From: Nakamurella multipartita DSM 44233
GTDB lineage: Bacteria; Actinomycetota; Actinomycetes; Mycobacteriales; Nakamurellaceae
NCBI RefSeq assembly: GCF_000024365.1
Contig: NC_013235.1
Span: 1,116,001 to 1,180,000, forward strand
DNA length: 64,000 bases
Direction: 5' to 3'
Shown here: in pieces, positions 1-8,443 of the stretch
Layout: each line of letters opens with the position of its first letter
Position numbering within the stretch: position 1 is the stretch's first letter
Notes under the pieces: model-generated
The model's input: the letters and a program-made list of their open reading frames with translations, nothing else
The model's database searches: none
Told to the model about the DNA's origin: nothing
Made by a program: the position numbers and the translations under genes

Positions 1-82
1 CCTGGAGAAGGCCCCCAAGGAGGCCGCCGAGGCCGCCAAGGCCAAGCTGGAAGAGGCCGGCGCCAAGGCCACCGTCAAGTAA
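1..82 (+). CDS. rplL: 50S ribosomal protein L7/L12, C-terminal end (partial)
   Basis: The first 26 codons of the window encode the end of ribosomal protein L7/L12, the stalk protein that recruits translation factors to the 50S subunit. The reading frame ends in the typical C-terminal helix and strand (KLEEAGAKATVK) and stops at TAA 80-82. The 5' part lies outside the window. It normally follows rplJ. Here a strong terminator follows directly, and the expected downstream partner rpoB does not begin until 60615. Confidence 0.93.
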   Translation, partial: LEKAPKEAAEAAKAKLEEAGAKATVK

Positions 83-116
83 TGACGGTGTGCTGACGCA
101 CTCGTAGTAACCCGGG

Positions 117-148
117 AAGCGGGGCGGACCTCCGGGTCCGCCCCGCTT
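117..148 (+). terminator. Intrinsic terminator after rplL
   Basis: A perfect 14-bp stem (AAGCGGGGCGGACC, 117-130, pairing with 135-148) has a TCCG tetraloop and is followed by TTCT. It begins 34 bases after the rplL stop. This very GC-rich stem with a short T tail is the usual actinobacterial form and should end the rplJ-rplL transcript before the eCIS genes. Confidence 0.88.
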
Positions 149-188
149 CTGGCATCTCCGGGCCCGGCCCATCGGTATCGATCAGGCG

Positions 189-207
189 ATAGGGCGCCCG
201 CCCGATG
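189..207. promoter_or_regulatory. 19-bp palindromic site, copy 1 (eCIS regulon)
   Basis: The sequence is ATAGGGCG-CC-CGCCCGATG, a near-perfect palindrome with 8-bp arms. The same site occurs at 2250-2268 and, inverted, at 56930-56948. Only the central two bases vary. It overlaps the ATG at 205, which makes the GTG at 265 a serious alternative start for the ATPase. The preceding GATC-x-GGCG is partly shared with copy 3. Confidence 0.7.
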
Positions 208-2205
208 TCCCGACGGCCCGGTCCCGGCGACGATGGGACCGGACCGCCGCCGGATGGGGGTGCTGTGTTCGGACGACTGGTCGACGTCGTGAAGTGGATC
301 GGCGCTGCCGCCGACCGCCGGGACGGCGGCGACCCCGTCGCGCATGGCCGGCTGGTGGCCACCGTCGGAGTCATCGAACAGGACTACGCCGCGATCGACC
401 CGACCGAGCCGGGCGGCGATCCGCTCGACGGCCTGGGCGAGTTGTTCGGCCTGGACGAGACCGACCGCGACCTGCTGCTGCTGGCCGCCGCCGCCGACCT
501 GGACGGCAACATCGCGTTGGCCTTCGGCCTGCTGCGCGGGGGCAGCGCACCGTGCCACCCCAGCATCGGGCTGGCCCTGGAACTGCTGGGCATCTCCTCG
601 TTGTCCGGCCCGGCCCGGGCCCGGTTCGCCGACGGGGGCCGGCTGGCCGCGGCCGCGTTGATCGAGGTCGCCGCGACCGGGCCGTGGCTGGCCCGCGAAT
701 TCCGCTGCCCCGACCGGGTGGTCACCCAGCTGGCCGGCGCGGCCCACCCGGATCGCAGCCTGGACCCGCTGGTCGTCGAGCCGGTGCCGTTGCCGCTGCC
801 CGGCGGTGCCGAGCTGGTGCGGGCCCTGGAGCAGGGCGCCAGCTTCGTCTGGGTGCATTCGCCGACCGGCACGGCCGGCCTGACCATGGTCGTCGGGGCG
901 CTGGGCGAGGTCGGCGTCCGCAGCCTGAGCCTGACGGTGCCGCTGGCCGGCGACGCCGGCCACGGCGGCTTCCTCCGGGTGGCCATCCGGGAGGCGGCGC
1001 TGACCAACCGGTGTCTGGTGCTGGACCGGGCCGAGCGCCTGTTCGCCGCCCCGGAGGGTGCCCCGCCGCGGGACCCGGCCGACCTGCTGGCCGCGCTGGC
1101 CCGCCCGCCGGTGCCGGTCGTCGCGGTCGGCACCGCGCCATGGGACCGGCACCTGTCCACCACCACCGCGCCGTACCTGCTGGCCGCGCCGCGGCTGGGA
1201 CCGGACGAATGCCTGCGGATGTGGGCGGCGATCACCGGCACGCCGCCGCCGGCGGGCGCGCTGGCCGGGCTGCGGCTGTCACCCGACCTGGTCGACCAGC
1301 TGGCCCGGTCGGCCACCCGGCTGGCCGCGGCCGAGGACGTGCCGCTGACCGCCGACCTGGTGCGCCGGGTGGCCCGGCAACTGGCCGGCTCGGCCGAGCC
1401 CGACGCCGCGGTCGGATTGGCCGATCTGGTGCTGCCCGACCCGACCGAGCGGGCGATCCGCCGGCTGATCGGGTGGGCCCGGCACCGCGAGGAGCTGATC
1501 GCCCGCGGGCTGATCGTCGCCGGGCCCGGCAGCGGCGGCGGTATCACCGCGCTGTTCAGCGGCAGCCCGGGGACCGGCAAGACGCTGGCCGCGCACGTGG
1601 TGGCGGCCGAGCTGGGCATCGACGTGCTGCGGGTGGACCTGGCCGCTGTGGTCGACAAGTACATCGGGCAGACCCAGAAGAACCTGGAGCAGGTCTTTCA
1701 CCGCGCGGAGAGCCTGAACGTGCTGCTGTTCTTCGACGAGGCCGAGGCGTTGTTCGGGCGGCGGTCAGAGGTCAAGGACGCGCACGACCGGTACGCCAAC
1801 CAGGAGGTCGCCTACCTGCTGCAGCGGATGGAGCAGTTCGACGGCATCACCGTGCTGACCACCAACCTGCGCGGCAGCCTGGACCCGGCGTTCAGCCGGC
1901 GCCTGAGCTTCATCCTGCACTTCCCCGACCCGGACGAGCCGACCCGCCGCCGGCTCTGGCTCACCCACGCCGCCCGGCTGGGACCGATCGACCCGGACGA
2001 TCCGATCGACGCCGGCCGGCTGGCCGCCACCGTCGAGCTCTCCGGCGGCGACATCCGCAACGTGGTCGTCGCCGCCGGGTACGACGCGGCCATCGACGGC
2101 GTGCGGCCGGGCATGCGGCACCTGCTGGACGCCGCGGTCGCCGAGTACACCAAGTTGGGTCGCCGGGTACCGGCCGACCTGCTGGACGGCGCCCGCCCCC
2201 GGTAG
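205..2205 (+). CDS. eCIS AAA+ ATPase (Afp15/Pvc15-like)
   Basis: This is a 666-residue AAA+ ATPase. The N-terminal two thirds is a divergent helical/ATPase-like region. The C-terminal module has Walker A GSPGTGKT (residues 453-460), Walker B VLLFFDE (506-512) and an arginine-finger-like stretch near the Sensor 1 region (LDPAFSRR). Proteins of this kind are a core component of extracellular contractile injection systems (Afp15 in the antifeeding prophage), where they are needed for assembly. It is the first gene of the left eCIS arm and is followed 272 bases later by the cap gene. ATG 205 lies inside the palindromic site; GTG 265, with GGGGG just upstream, would start translation beyond it. 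The eCIS role comes from the fold plus the neighbours. Confidence 0.85.
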   Translation: MSRRPGPGDDGTGPPPDGGAVFGRLVDVVKWIGAAADRRDGGDPVAHGRLVATVGVIEQDYAAIDPTEPGGDPLDGLGELFGLDETDRDLLLLAAAADLDGNIALAFGLLRGGSAPCHPSIGLALELLGISSLSGPARARFADGGRLAAAALIEVAATGPWLAREFRCPDRVVTQLAGAAHPDRSLDPLVVEPVPLPLPGGAELVRALEQGASFVWVHSPTGTAGLTMVVGALGEVGVRSLSLTVPLAGDAGHGGFLRVAIREAALTNRCLVLDRAERLFAAPEGAPPRDPADLLAALARPPVPVVAVGTAPWDRHLSTTTAPYLLAAPRLGPDECLRMWAAITGTPPPAGALAGLRLSPDLVDQLARSATRLAAAEDVPLTADLVRRVARQLAGSAEPDAAVGLADLVLPDPTERAIRRLIGWARHREELIARGLIVAGPGSGGGITALFSGSPGTGKTLAAHVVAAELGIDVLRVDLAAVVDKYIGQTQKNLEQVFHRAESLNVLLFFDEAEALFGRRSEVKDAHDRYANQEVAYLLQRMEQFDGITVLTTNLRGSLDPAFSRRLSFILHFPDPDEPTRRRLWLTHAARLGPIDPDDPIDAGRLAATVELSGGDIRNVVVAAGYDAAIDGVRPGMRHLLDAAVAEYTKLGRRVPADLLDGARPR

Positions 2206-2249
2206 CGGGCCGGGCCGGTTCGGCCGGCCGACCGACCCGGACGGCCAAC

Positions 2250-2268
2250 ATAGGGCGATCGCCCGATG
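2250..2268. promoter_or_regulatory. 19-bp palindromic site, copy 2 (eCIS regulon)
   Basis: The sequence is ATAGGGCG-AT-CGCCCGATG, identical to copies 1 and 3 outside the two central bases. It lies 44 bases after the ATPase stop and about 210 bases before the cap-protein start, in the only sizeable intergenic gap of the left arm. It is probably the promoter or operator for the cap gene and the three membrane-protein genes. Confidence 0.7.
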
Positions 2269-2477
2269 CACCCGCCGCCCGCCGATGGTGGGCTCGCAGG
2301 CAGACGCCTGCCACCGGCGTGCCCGCGCCCGCGCGGGCCGCCCGGCACCCGGGGTGTCGCCCGCGACGGATGAGCAGGTTCGGGGGGCCCGATGACGACT
2401 CGCCCGCAGCGACCGGCACTCCCGCCGGCCGACGCGGCCGGTTCGTCGACCGGGCGGGCCCGCGGGGACGGTCCCGC

Positions 2478-3080
2478 ATGATCATCCCGACCATCGACAC
2501 CGGCCTGGAAACCCTGCTGCGCACCGAACTGCCGCTGCCGGAGACGGTCGGGGACGTCTCCTTCGAATCGCCGTCGGGCACCTGGTCGGCCCAGCTGAAC
2601 CGGGTCACGGTGAACCTGTTCCTGTTCGGGGTCGGCCGTTCGGCCCAGCAGCCCCGGCCGCCCGTGGACCGCGACCAGAACGGGCAGGCCCAGCGCCGCC
2701 GGCCCATCCCGATGCTCGAGCTGCACTACCTGGTCTCGGCCTGGGCCGGCGTGGTCCGCGACGAGCACCAGCTGCTGGGCGACGTGATGGCGTGCCTGCT
2801 GCAGTCCACCGCGCTGGCCCCCGCCCACCTGCCGGTGGCGCTGCCGGCCCCGGTGCAGCTGACCATCGAGCCGTACGACAACAGCCGGGCCAAGGACGTG
2901 TGGGCCACCGTGGGCGGCGCCATCAAGCCTTCGTTCGAGCTCGTCGTCACCTGCGCGGCGGACTCGCCGGCGTTCGACGACCTGGCCCCCCGGGTGGCCC
3001 GGATCGAGGCGCTGGTCGGGCACCTGCGTGAACCACCGCCGGGGGCCGACGAGGCCGATCCGGCCGGCCGGCGGGGCTGA
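2478..3080 (+). CDS. Pvc16/Afp16-family (DUF4255) cap protein of the eCIS
   Basis: This 200-residue protein matches the DUF4255/Pvc16 N-terminal family. It begins with a short helix (IDTGLETLLRTELPLP), followed by beta-rich segments and the characteristic LELHYLVSAWAG ... DEHQLLGDVMACLL core. In Afp and PVC the homologue caps the end of the tube and sheath distal to the baseplate. ATG 2478 is chosen because the family starts directly at this helix; an in-frame ATG at 2370 would add a low-complexity extension. It is followed after 3 bases by the first repeat membrane protein, implying co-transcription. Confidence 0.8.
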   Translation: MIIPTIDTGLETLLRTELPLPETVGDVSFESPSGTWSAQLNRVTVNLFLFGVGRSAQQPRPPVDRDQNGQAQRRRPIPMLELHYLVSAWAGVVRDEHQLLGDVMACLLQSTALAPAHLPVALPAPVQLTIEPYDNSRAKDVWATVGGAIKPSFELVVTCAADSPAFDDLAPRVARIEALVGHLREPPPGADEADPAGRRG

Positions 3081-3083
3081 ACC

Positions 3084-5498
3084 GTGCGCGTCACCGCCGG
3101 CTCCACCCTGGTCGATCTCGCGCCGGGCGCCTCGACCGACCTGGACTTCGACGTGGTCAACACCGGGTCGGTGATCGACGGCGTCACCGCCCGGGTGATC
3201 GGCCTGCCCGAGCAGCAGGTGCGGGCCCACCCGCCGGTGCTCGCACTGTTCCCCGACTCGGCCGGCCGGCTGACCCTGAGCCTGGAGCTGCCGCCGGCCT
3301 ACCCGGCCGGGCGGCACCCGCTGACCGTGGAGGTGCTCTCCCGGCAGGACGGGGTGGCCTCCGAGTACGTCGACCTGGACCTGGTCGTGCCGACCCGGCC
3401 AGACTTCCGGCTGACCATGCGGCCGGAGGTGGACCGGGCCCACCGCACCGGCCGGTTCGTGCTCAGCGTGACCAACTCCGGCAACGTGCGGCTGGCCGTC
3501 ACGCTGGCCGCGACCGACCCGGAACGGGCGGTCACCGCCCGGGTGGTGCCCGAGCGGCTGCTGCTGGACGCCGGCCGCAGCGGGGACGTGCTGATCGAGG
3601 CCCGCGGCCCCCGGATGATTTTCGGCTCGGAGGTGGACCGGCCGATCACGGTGAGCGCGCTGGCCACCCCGGCCGACGAGGCCGCCCGGCAGGCCGACGC
3701 TCAGCTGCGCCGGGTCGAGCAGGGCGCGGACCCGCAGAGCGCCGATCCGGCGGCCCTGATCAACCCGGACGGCGACCCGACGCCCGGCGGTGGGGTTCCG
3801 GTCGACCCGGCCGGCGATCTCGGCGCGCCGAACCTGCCCGAGCAGAGCATCGCGGCGATCCTGCGGCAGCGGCCGTGGATCACCCGCGGCATGCTCACCG
3901 CGCTGATCCTGCTGGCCATCATCGCCCTCTGGGCGGCCATCTTCCTGTTCGGCCTGCGGCAGGTGTTCGCCAGCGACCCGCCGACCAAGGCGGCACCGGC
4001 CTCGTTCTTCGACACCGACATCGTGCTGCAGGCCTCGACCGGACAGGCCCAGGCCGAGAACGCCCCGCCCGGGGCGCTGCCCAAGGACGGCAGCATGCCC
4101 TCCGGGCTGGGCGGCACCATCGCCGGCACCGTGACCGCGACCAGCGACGGCGCCCCGGTGGGCCGGATCCTGGTCGAGGCGCTGCGGCCGCGGGCCGACG
4201 GCGGCCTGGACACGGCCAGCTCGGCCGCCACCCAGGCCGACGGGTCGTTCCAGGTCGCCGGCCTGTTCCCGGGCGGCTACCTGCTCCGGTTCAGCGCCGA
4301 CGGTTACGACCCGGTCTTCTACCCGGGCACCCCGGACCAGGCCGCCGCCACGGCGGTCACCGCCACCTCCGCGCAGATCACCGCGGGCACCAACGTGCAG
4401 ATCACCGGGCACCCGGCCTCGATTTCCGGATCGGTCGACCCGGGCGACACCCTGCAGCCGGTGGTCACCACCGTCACCGCCCGCCCGGTCTCCGGCCCGC
4501 AGACCGGTCAGGACCTGGCGACCACCACCACCGACGGGGACAACCGGTACACGCTGCCGGACCTGCCGGCGCCCGGCACCTACCAGCTCAGCTTCGCCGC
4601 GGAGGGCTACCAGCCGACCGTCGTCTCCACCTCGGTCGAGGGCGGCGCGCAGCGCCTGCAACCGGCGGTGGCGCTGACCGCCGGCCCCGGGCAGATCGGC
4701 GGGCTGATCACCGACGGCGCCGGTCCGCTGGGCGGGGCCACCATCAGCACCACGGTGGGCGGCAGCACGGTCAGCACCGGCACCCCGACCGTCGGCGACG
4801 TGGGCCGGTTCGTGCTGGGCAACCTGCCCACCCCGGGCACCTACGTGCTGCAGATCAGCGCGCCCGGGCACGGCGGCACCACCCAGGTCGTCGATCTGGG
4901 TCCCGGGCAGAACCGCCTCGACCTGACCGTCGCCCTGCCCTCGGGCACCGACCAGGTGACCGGCCGGTTGGTCGACGCGGCCGGCAACGGCATCGGCGGC
5001 GCGACGGTCACCGTCGGCGGGATGACCAACCCGCCGCAGACCGGCACCCTGACCGCCGGCACCGTCGGCGGGTTCTCGCTGTCCGGCCTGCCGGCCGGGG
5101 CCTCGCTGACCCTGACCTTCACCAAGGCCGGCTACGCGACGACCACCGTGCCCATCCAGGTCGGCAGCAGCCAGGCCGTCTCGGTCACCATGACCGACTC
5201 GCAGGGACGGCTGTCCGGGACGGTCACCGACCCGAACGGGACGCCCATCGCGGGGGCCACCGTCACCGCCACCGACGGCAAACGCAGCTGGCCGGTCACC
5301 TCGTCGTCGGCGTTCGCCGGCGCGGCTGCCGGGACGTTCGTGATCGCCCAGCTGCCGGCCGGGGCCTACACGGTGACCGCCGACGCGCCGTCCACCCTGG
5401 CCCGCACGACGCTGGTGACGGTCACCGCGGGCGGCCAGAGCACCGCCGACTTCGTCCTGCCGCCCGATCCGGCCGCGGTACCCGGGGCGGGTGGCTGA
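3084..5498 (+). CDS. eCIS-associated membrane protein A: Ig-like N-terminus, one TM, carboxypeptidase-regulatory-like repeats
   Basis: The 804-residue protein has a GTG start 3 bases after the cap gene. Residues 1-200 form two Ig/NEW3-like beta domains of the type often annotated as hydrolytic protein beside actinobacterial eCIS genes (NTGSVIDGV, NSGNVRLAV motifs). A single hydrophobic segment lies at about 270-292, preceded by RQRPWITRG, so the N-terminus is predicted inside. The remaining 500 residues are repeated beta-sandwich modules with the SG-x-V-x-D-x-x-G-x-P-x-x-G-A-x-V pattern of carboxypeptidase-regulatory-like domains, predicted outside. No signal peptide and no cysteines are evident. 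Genes A, B and C share this plan and are probably paralogues. Functional comparison with Streptomyces CisA, a membrane protein working with a cytoplasmic CIS, is an inference. Confidence 0.75.
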   Translation: MRVTAGSTLVDLAPGASTDLDFDVVNTGSVIDGVTARVIGLPEQQVRAHPPVLALFPDSAGRLTLSLELPPAYPAGRHPLTVEVLSRQDGVASEYVDLDLVVPTRPDFRLTMRPEVDRAHRTGRFVLSVTNSGNVRLAVTLAATDPERAVTARVVPERLLLDAGRSGDVLIEARGPRMIFGSEVDRPITVSALATPADEAARQADAQLRRVEQGADPQSADPAALINPDGDPTPGGGVPVDPAGDLGAPNLPEQSIAAILRQRPWITRGMLTALILLAIIALWAAIFLFGLRQVFASDPPTKAAPASFFDTDIVLQASTGQAQAENAPPGALPKDGSMPSGLGGTIAGTVTATSDGAPVGRILVEALRPRADGGLDTASSAATQADGSFQVAGLFPGGYLLRFSADGYDPVFYPGTPDQAAATAVTATSAQITAGTNVQITGHPASISGSVDPGDTLQPVVTTVTARPVSGPQTGQDLATTTTDGDNRYTLPDLPAPGTYQLSFAAEGYQPTVVSTSVEGGAQRLQPAVALTAGPGQIGGLITDGAGPLGGATISTTVGGSTVSTGTPTVGDVGRFVLGNLPTPGTYVLQISAPGHGGTTQVVDLGPGQNRLDLTVALPSGTDQVTGRLVDAAGNGIGGATVTVGGMTNPPQTGTLTAGTVGGFSLSGLPAGASLTLTFTKAGYATTTVPIQVGSSQAVSVTMTDSQGRLSGTVTDPNGTPIAGATVTATDGKRSWPVTSSSAFAGAAAGTFVIAQLPAGAYTVTADAPSTLARTTLVTVTAGGQSTADFVLPPDPAAVPGAGG

Positions 5499-5500
5499 CC

Positions 5501-8443
5501 ATGCGGGTCTTCGTCACCCCGGACCGGATCGAGCTCGCGCCTGCCGGCGGCCCTGCGGCCGTCGGCGGCCCGGCCGGGCCGGACGCACCCAGCACCGTCG
5601 AGGTGCTGATCACCGTGCACAACACGGGCAACCTGATCGGCGGCTACCAGGTGCGGGTGCTGGGGGCCGACCCGTCCTGGGTGAGCCTGCAGGCCGACAA
5701 CCTCTCGCTGTTCCCCGACGAGACCCAGACCCTGACCGCCACCGTCGCCGTGCCCGACGGCGTCGCCGCCGGGGAACGCCGGATGGCCGTCCAGGTCCGG
5801 GAACTGACCCCGCCCTACGCGATCTCGATCAACGAACTTGAGCTGCTGGTGCCGGCGGCCGAGGCCCTGGACGTCCAGCTGACCCCGATGACGGTGATCG
5901 GCGGCGCCACCGGGATGTTCGGGGTGCTGCTGCACAACACCGGCAACACCACGGTGACCACCGAGCTGGCCGGCCGGGACGCCGAGGACGTGATGTGGTT
6001 CGAGTTCGAACCGGCCGTGGTCACCCTGGCCCCGGGCGATCAGGCGATCTCGGACCTGCGCGCGGCGGGCCCGCGCCGCTGGTTCGGCCAGCCGGTGGTG
6101 CGCCCGTTCGGCGTGCTGCTGGTCCCTCCGGGGTCCCAGCCACCGCCGGGCCGGCGCTCCCGCGGGTTGCTGCCGACCGGCCTGGTGCCGAAGAAGATCA
6201 AGCTGCCCAAGGGCCCGCCGCTGCCCGCGGTGCCCAAGCCGCCCACCGGGCCCGGCGGCGGCGCCCCGGCCATGCCGGCCGCGCCCAAGGTGCCCGGGGT
6301 CAAGGTCCCGTCGATCAAAGCGCCGGCCGTCAAGGTGCCCCAGCTGACGGCGCCGAAGCTGCCGACCGAGCTGGCCGTGCCGGCCCGGGGCGCCGCGGGG
6401 GGACCGGCCGACCCGGTTCCGGCGCCGGCCGCGCCGCCCGAGCCGGTCGCCGTCGGCACCTTGCTGCAAAAGCCGCGGCTGTCCCGCGGGGTGCTCTCGT
6501 TGCTGTCCCTGCTGGTCGCGGCCACCGTCTTCGCCACCGTGATCACCATCGCGCTGTCCGCGCTGGTCGGGCAGTCGGCGGCGGATCGCAACCTGGCCAT
6601 CCAGGTGGCCGCCGCCCGCAACTCGGGCACGCCGGCGGGCGCGTCGACGATGGGCGGGTCGGTGCTGCAGCTGACCAACGGGCAGCCCATCGCCGGGGTG
6701 TCGGTGGAGCTGTTCGCGGCCCAGGACGTGACCAGCCCGCTGACCAACACCGCGACCAAGGACGACGGGACCTGGATCATCGGCGACCTGCCGGCCGGCA
6801 CCTACGTGTTCCGGGTGCGCGGGGCCGGCTTCGCCGAGATCTGGTACCCGAACGCCCTGGCCGCCTCGGACGCCACCCAGATCACCCTGCAGGTCGGCCA
6901 GCAGGTCGGCGACCTGGACGTGAACCTGGGCGGGCTGCCGGCCACCGTGTCCGGCCAGGTGACCGGGGCCGACGTGGCCGGCGCCGTGCTCACCGTGCAG
7001 GTGCCGGCGGAGGACCTGCCGTCGGATCCGAACTCGGCCGCGGTCGCCCAGGCCGAAGCCTCCCCGGCCGTCGGCACGCCGGCCGGCGCGGTGCTGACCA
7101 CCGTGCCGATCGGCTCGGACGGAACCTTCGACCTCAAGGACATTCCGTCGCCGGCGGTCTACGACCTGGTGCTGAGCAAGCCCGGCTTCGCCACCGACTC
7201 GCAGCGGATCGACCTGTCCGGCGGCGAGGTCCGGGGCGGCATCCAGCTGCGCCTGCAGACCGGTGACGGCCTGATCAGCGGTTCGGTGACCGGCCCGGAC
7301 GGTCCGCTGGGCGGGGCGGTGGTGACCGCGACCACCGGCACCACCAGCGTGCAGACGGTGTCGCTGACCGACGGCACGGTCGGCTCGTTCACCCTGCGCG
7401 GGTTGGTCACGCCGGCCACCTACACGGTGACGGTGACCGCGCCGGGATTCACCACCCAGGCGACCTCGGTGGCGCTGACCGATGAGCAGAAGCTCACCGG
7501 GGTGCAGCTGTCGTTGGCCCGCTCCAGCGGCTCGTTGTCCGGGCTGGTCACCACCCTGCCCGGCAACGTCCCCGCGACCGGGGTGACGGTCGCGGTCAGT
7601 GGCGGCTCGACCCAGGTGCAGACGGTCACCCAGTCCACCGGGACGGTCGGCGCCTGGAGCATCGGGGGGCTGCCCATCCCCGGCTCGTACACGATCACCT
7701 TGAGCCGGGACGACCTGCAGAAACAGACCCTGGCGGTGAACCTGGACGCCTCCGGGACACCGAGCAGCGGCAGCGGCCCCCTTTCGGTGGCGATGACGTC
7801 GGCGGTCGCCGAGATCTCCGGGGTGGTCAGCCAGCGGGCCACCGACGGCACCATCACCGCGGCCGGGGAAGCGGTCGTCACGCTCACCTCGGGGGCCGAG
7901 ACCTACACCGTGACCAGCGCCTCCGAACCGAGCTCGGCGACCGGCGCGTACCGGGTCGGCGGGGTCGTGCCCGGCACCTACACGCTGTCGGTGAGCCGCC
8001 CCGGCACCAGCCCGACCAGCGTGATCGTCACCCTGACCGCCGGACAGTCGCTGACCATGAACCCGGTGCTGATCCCGCCGGCGTCGATCGGCGGGACGGT
8101 GCGCGGCACCGACGGCACGACCATGCCCGGCGTCCAGGTCGCCCTGTTCAAGGCGTCCGAGTACCCCGCGCAGACCACCGCCACCACCACCACCGACGCC
8201 TCCGGCCGGTACTCGTTCCCCGACGTCGACGCCCCCCAGGCCTACGTGCTCGAGGTCCGCAGCTCCAGCCAGGGCACCCTCGGCTCGTCCACCCTGGTGC
8301 TGGCGGCCAGTCAGGCCGCGCAGATCGACATCACCGTCGGCCCGTCGACCGCGACGAGCACCCCGGCGCCGGCGCCGGCCGCGCCGAACGTGGCCACCAC
8401 CGACCCGGCCACCACCTCGTCGACCACCGGGACCGGGCCATGA
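5501..8443 (+). CDS. eCIS-associated membrane protein B: same architecture as A
   Basis: This 980-residue protein starts at ATG 5501, two bases after gene A. The N-terminal Ig-like pair carries the family motifs NTGNLIGGY, LFPDE and, near residue 190, GPRRWFGQPVVRPFGV. A lysine/proline-rich linker follows (KKIKLPKGPPLPAVPKPP and similar repeats, about residues 230-320), then one transmembrane segment at about 331-357 preceded by KPRLSRG. The C-terminal 620 residues are carboxypeptidase-regulatory-like repeats ending in a Pro/Ala/Thr tail. The basic linker beside the membrane is specific to B and could bind nucleic acid, lipid head groups or the particle; nothing in the sequence decides which. 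Its stop overlaps the start of C by ATGA. Confidence 0.75.
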   Translation: MRVFVTPDRIELAPAGGPAAVGGPAGPDAPSTVEVLITVHNTGNLIGGYQVRVLGADPSWVSLQADNLSLFPDETQTLTATVAVPDGVAAGERRMAVQVRELTPPYAISINELELLVPAAEALDVQLTPMTVIGGATGMFGVLLHNTGNTTVTTELAGRDAEDVMWFEFEPAVVTLAPGDQAISDLRAAGPRRWFGQPVVRPFGVLLVPPGSQPPPGRRSRGLLPTGLVPKKIKLPKGPPLPAVPKPPTGPGGGAPAMPAAPKVPGVKVPSIKAPAVKVPQLTAPKLPTELAVPARGAAGGPADPVPAPAAPPEPVAVGTLLQKPRLSRGVLSLLSLLVAATVFATVITIALSALVGQSAADRNLAIQVAAARNSGTPAGASTMGGSVLQLTNGQPIAGVSVELFAAQDVTSPLTNTATKDDGTWIIGDLPAGTYVFRVRGAGFAEIWYPNALAASDATQITLQVGQQVGDLDVNLGGLPATVSGQVTGADVAGAVLTVQVPAEDLPSDPNSAAVAQAEASPAVGTPAGAVLTTVPIGSDGTFDLKDIPSPAVYDLVLSKPGFATDSQRIDLSGGEVRGGIQLRLQTGDGLISGSVTGPDGPLGGAVVTATTGTTSVQTVSLTDGTVGSFTLRGLVTPATYTVTVTAPGFTTQATSVALTDEQKLTGVQLSLARSSGSLSGLVTTLPGNVPATGVTVAVSGGSTQVQTVTQSTGTVGAWSIGGLPIPGSYTITLSRDDLQKQTLAVNLDASGTPSSGSGPLSVAMTSAVAEISGVVSQRATDGTITAAGEAVVTLTSGAETYTVTSASEPSSATGAYRVGGVVPGTYTLSVSRPGTSPTSVIVTLTAGQSLTMNPVLIPPASIGGTVRGTDGTTMPGVQVALFKASEYPAQTTATTTTDASGRYSFPDVDAPQAYVLEVRSSSQGTLGSSTLVLAASQAAQIDITVGPSTATSTPAPAPAAPNVATTDPATTSSTTGTGP

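Noticed and set aside
1812-4871. Long minus-strand open frame (1019 codons) opposite the ATPase, cap and membrane protein A genes
   Set aside because: It is a product of GC-rich third positions: the composition is low-complexity Arg/Gly/Pro/Ala, there is no domain, and the + strand has clear families throughout.
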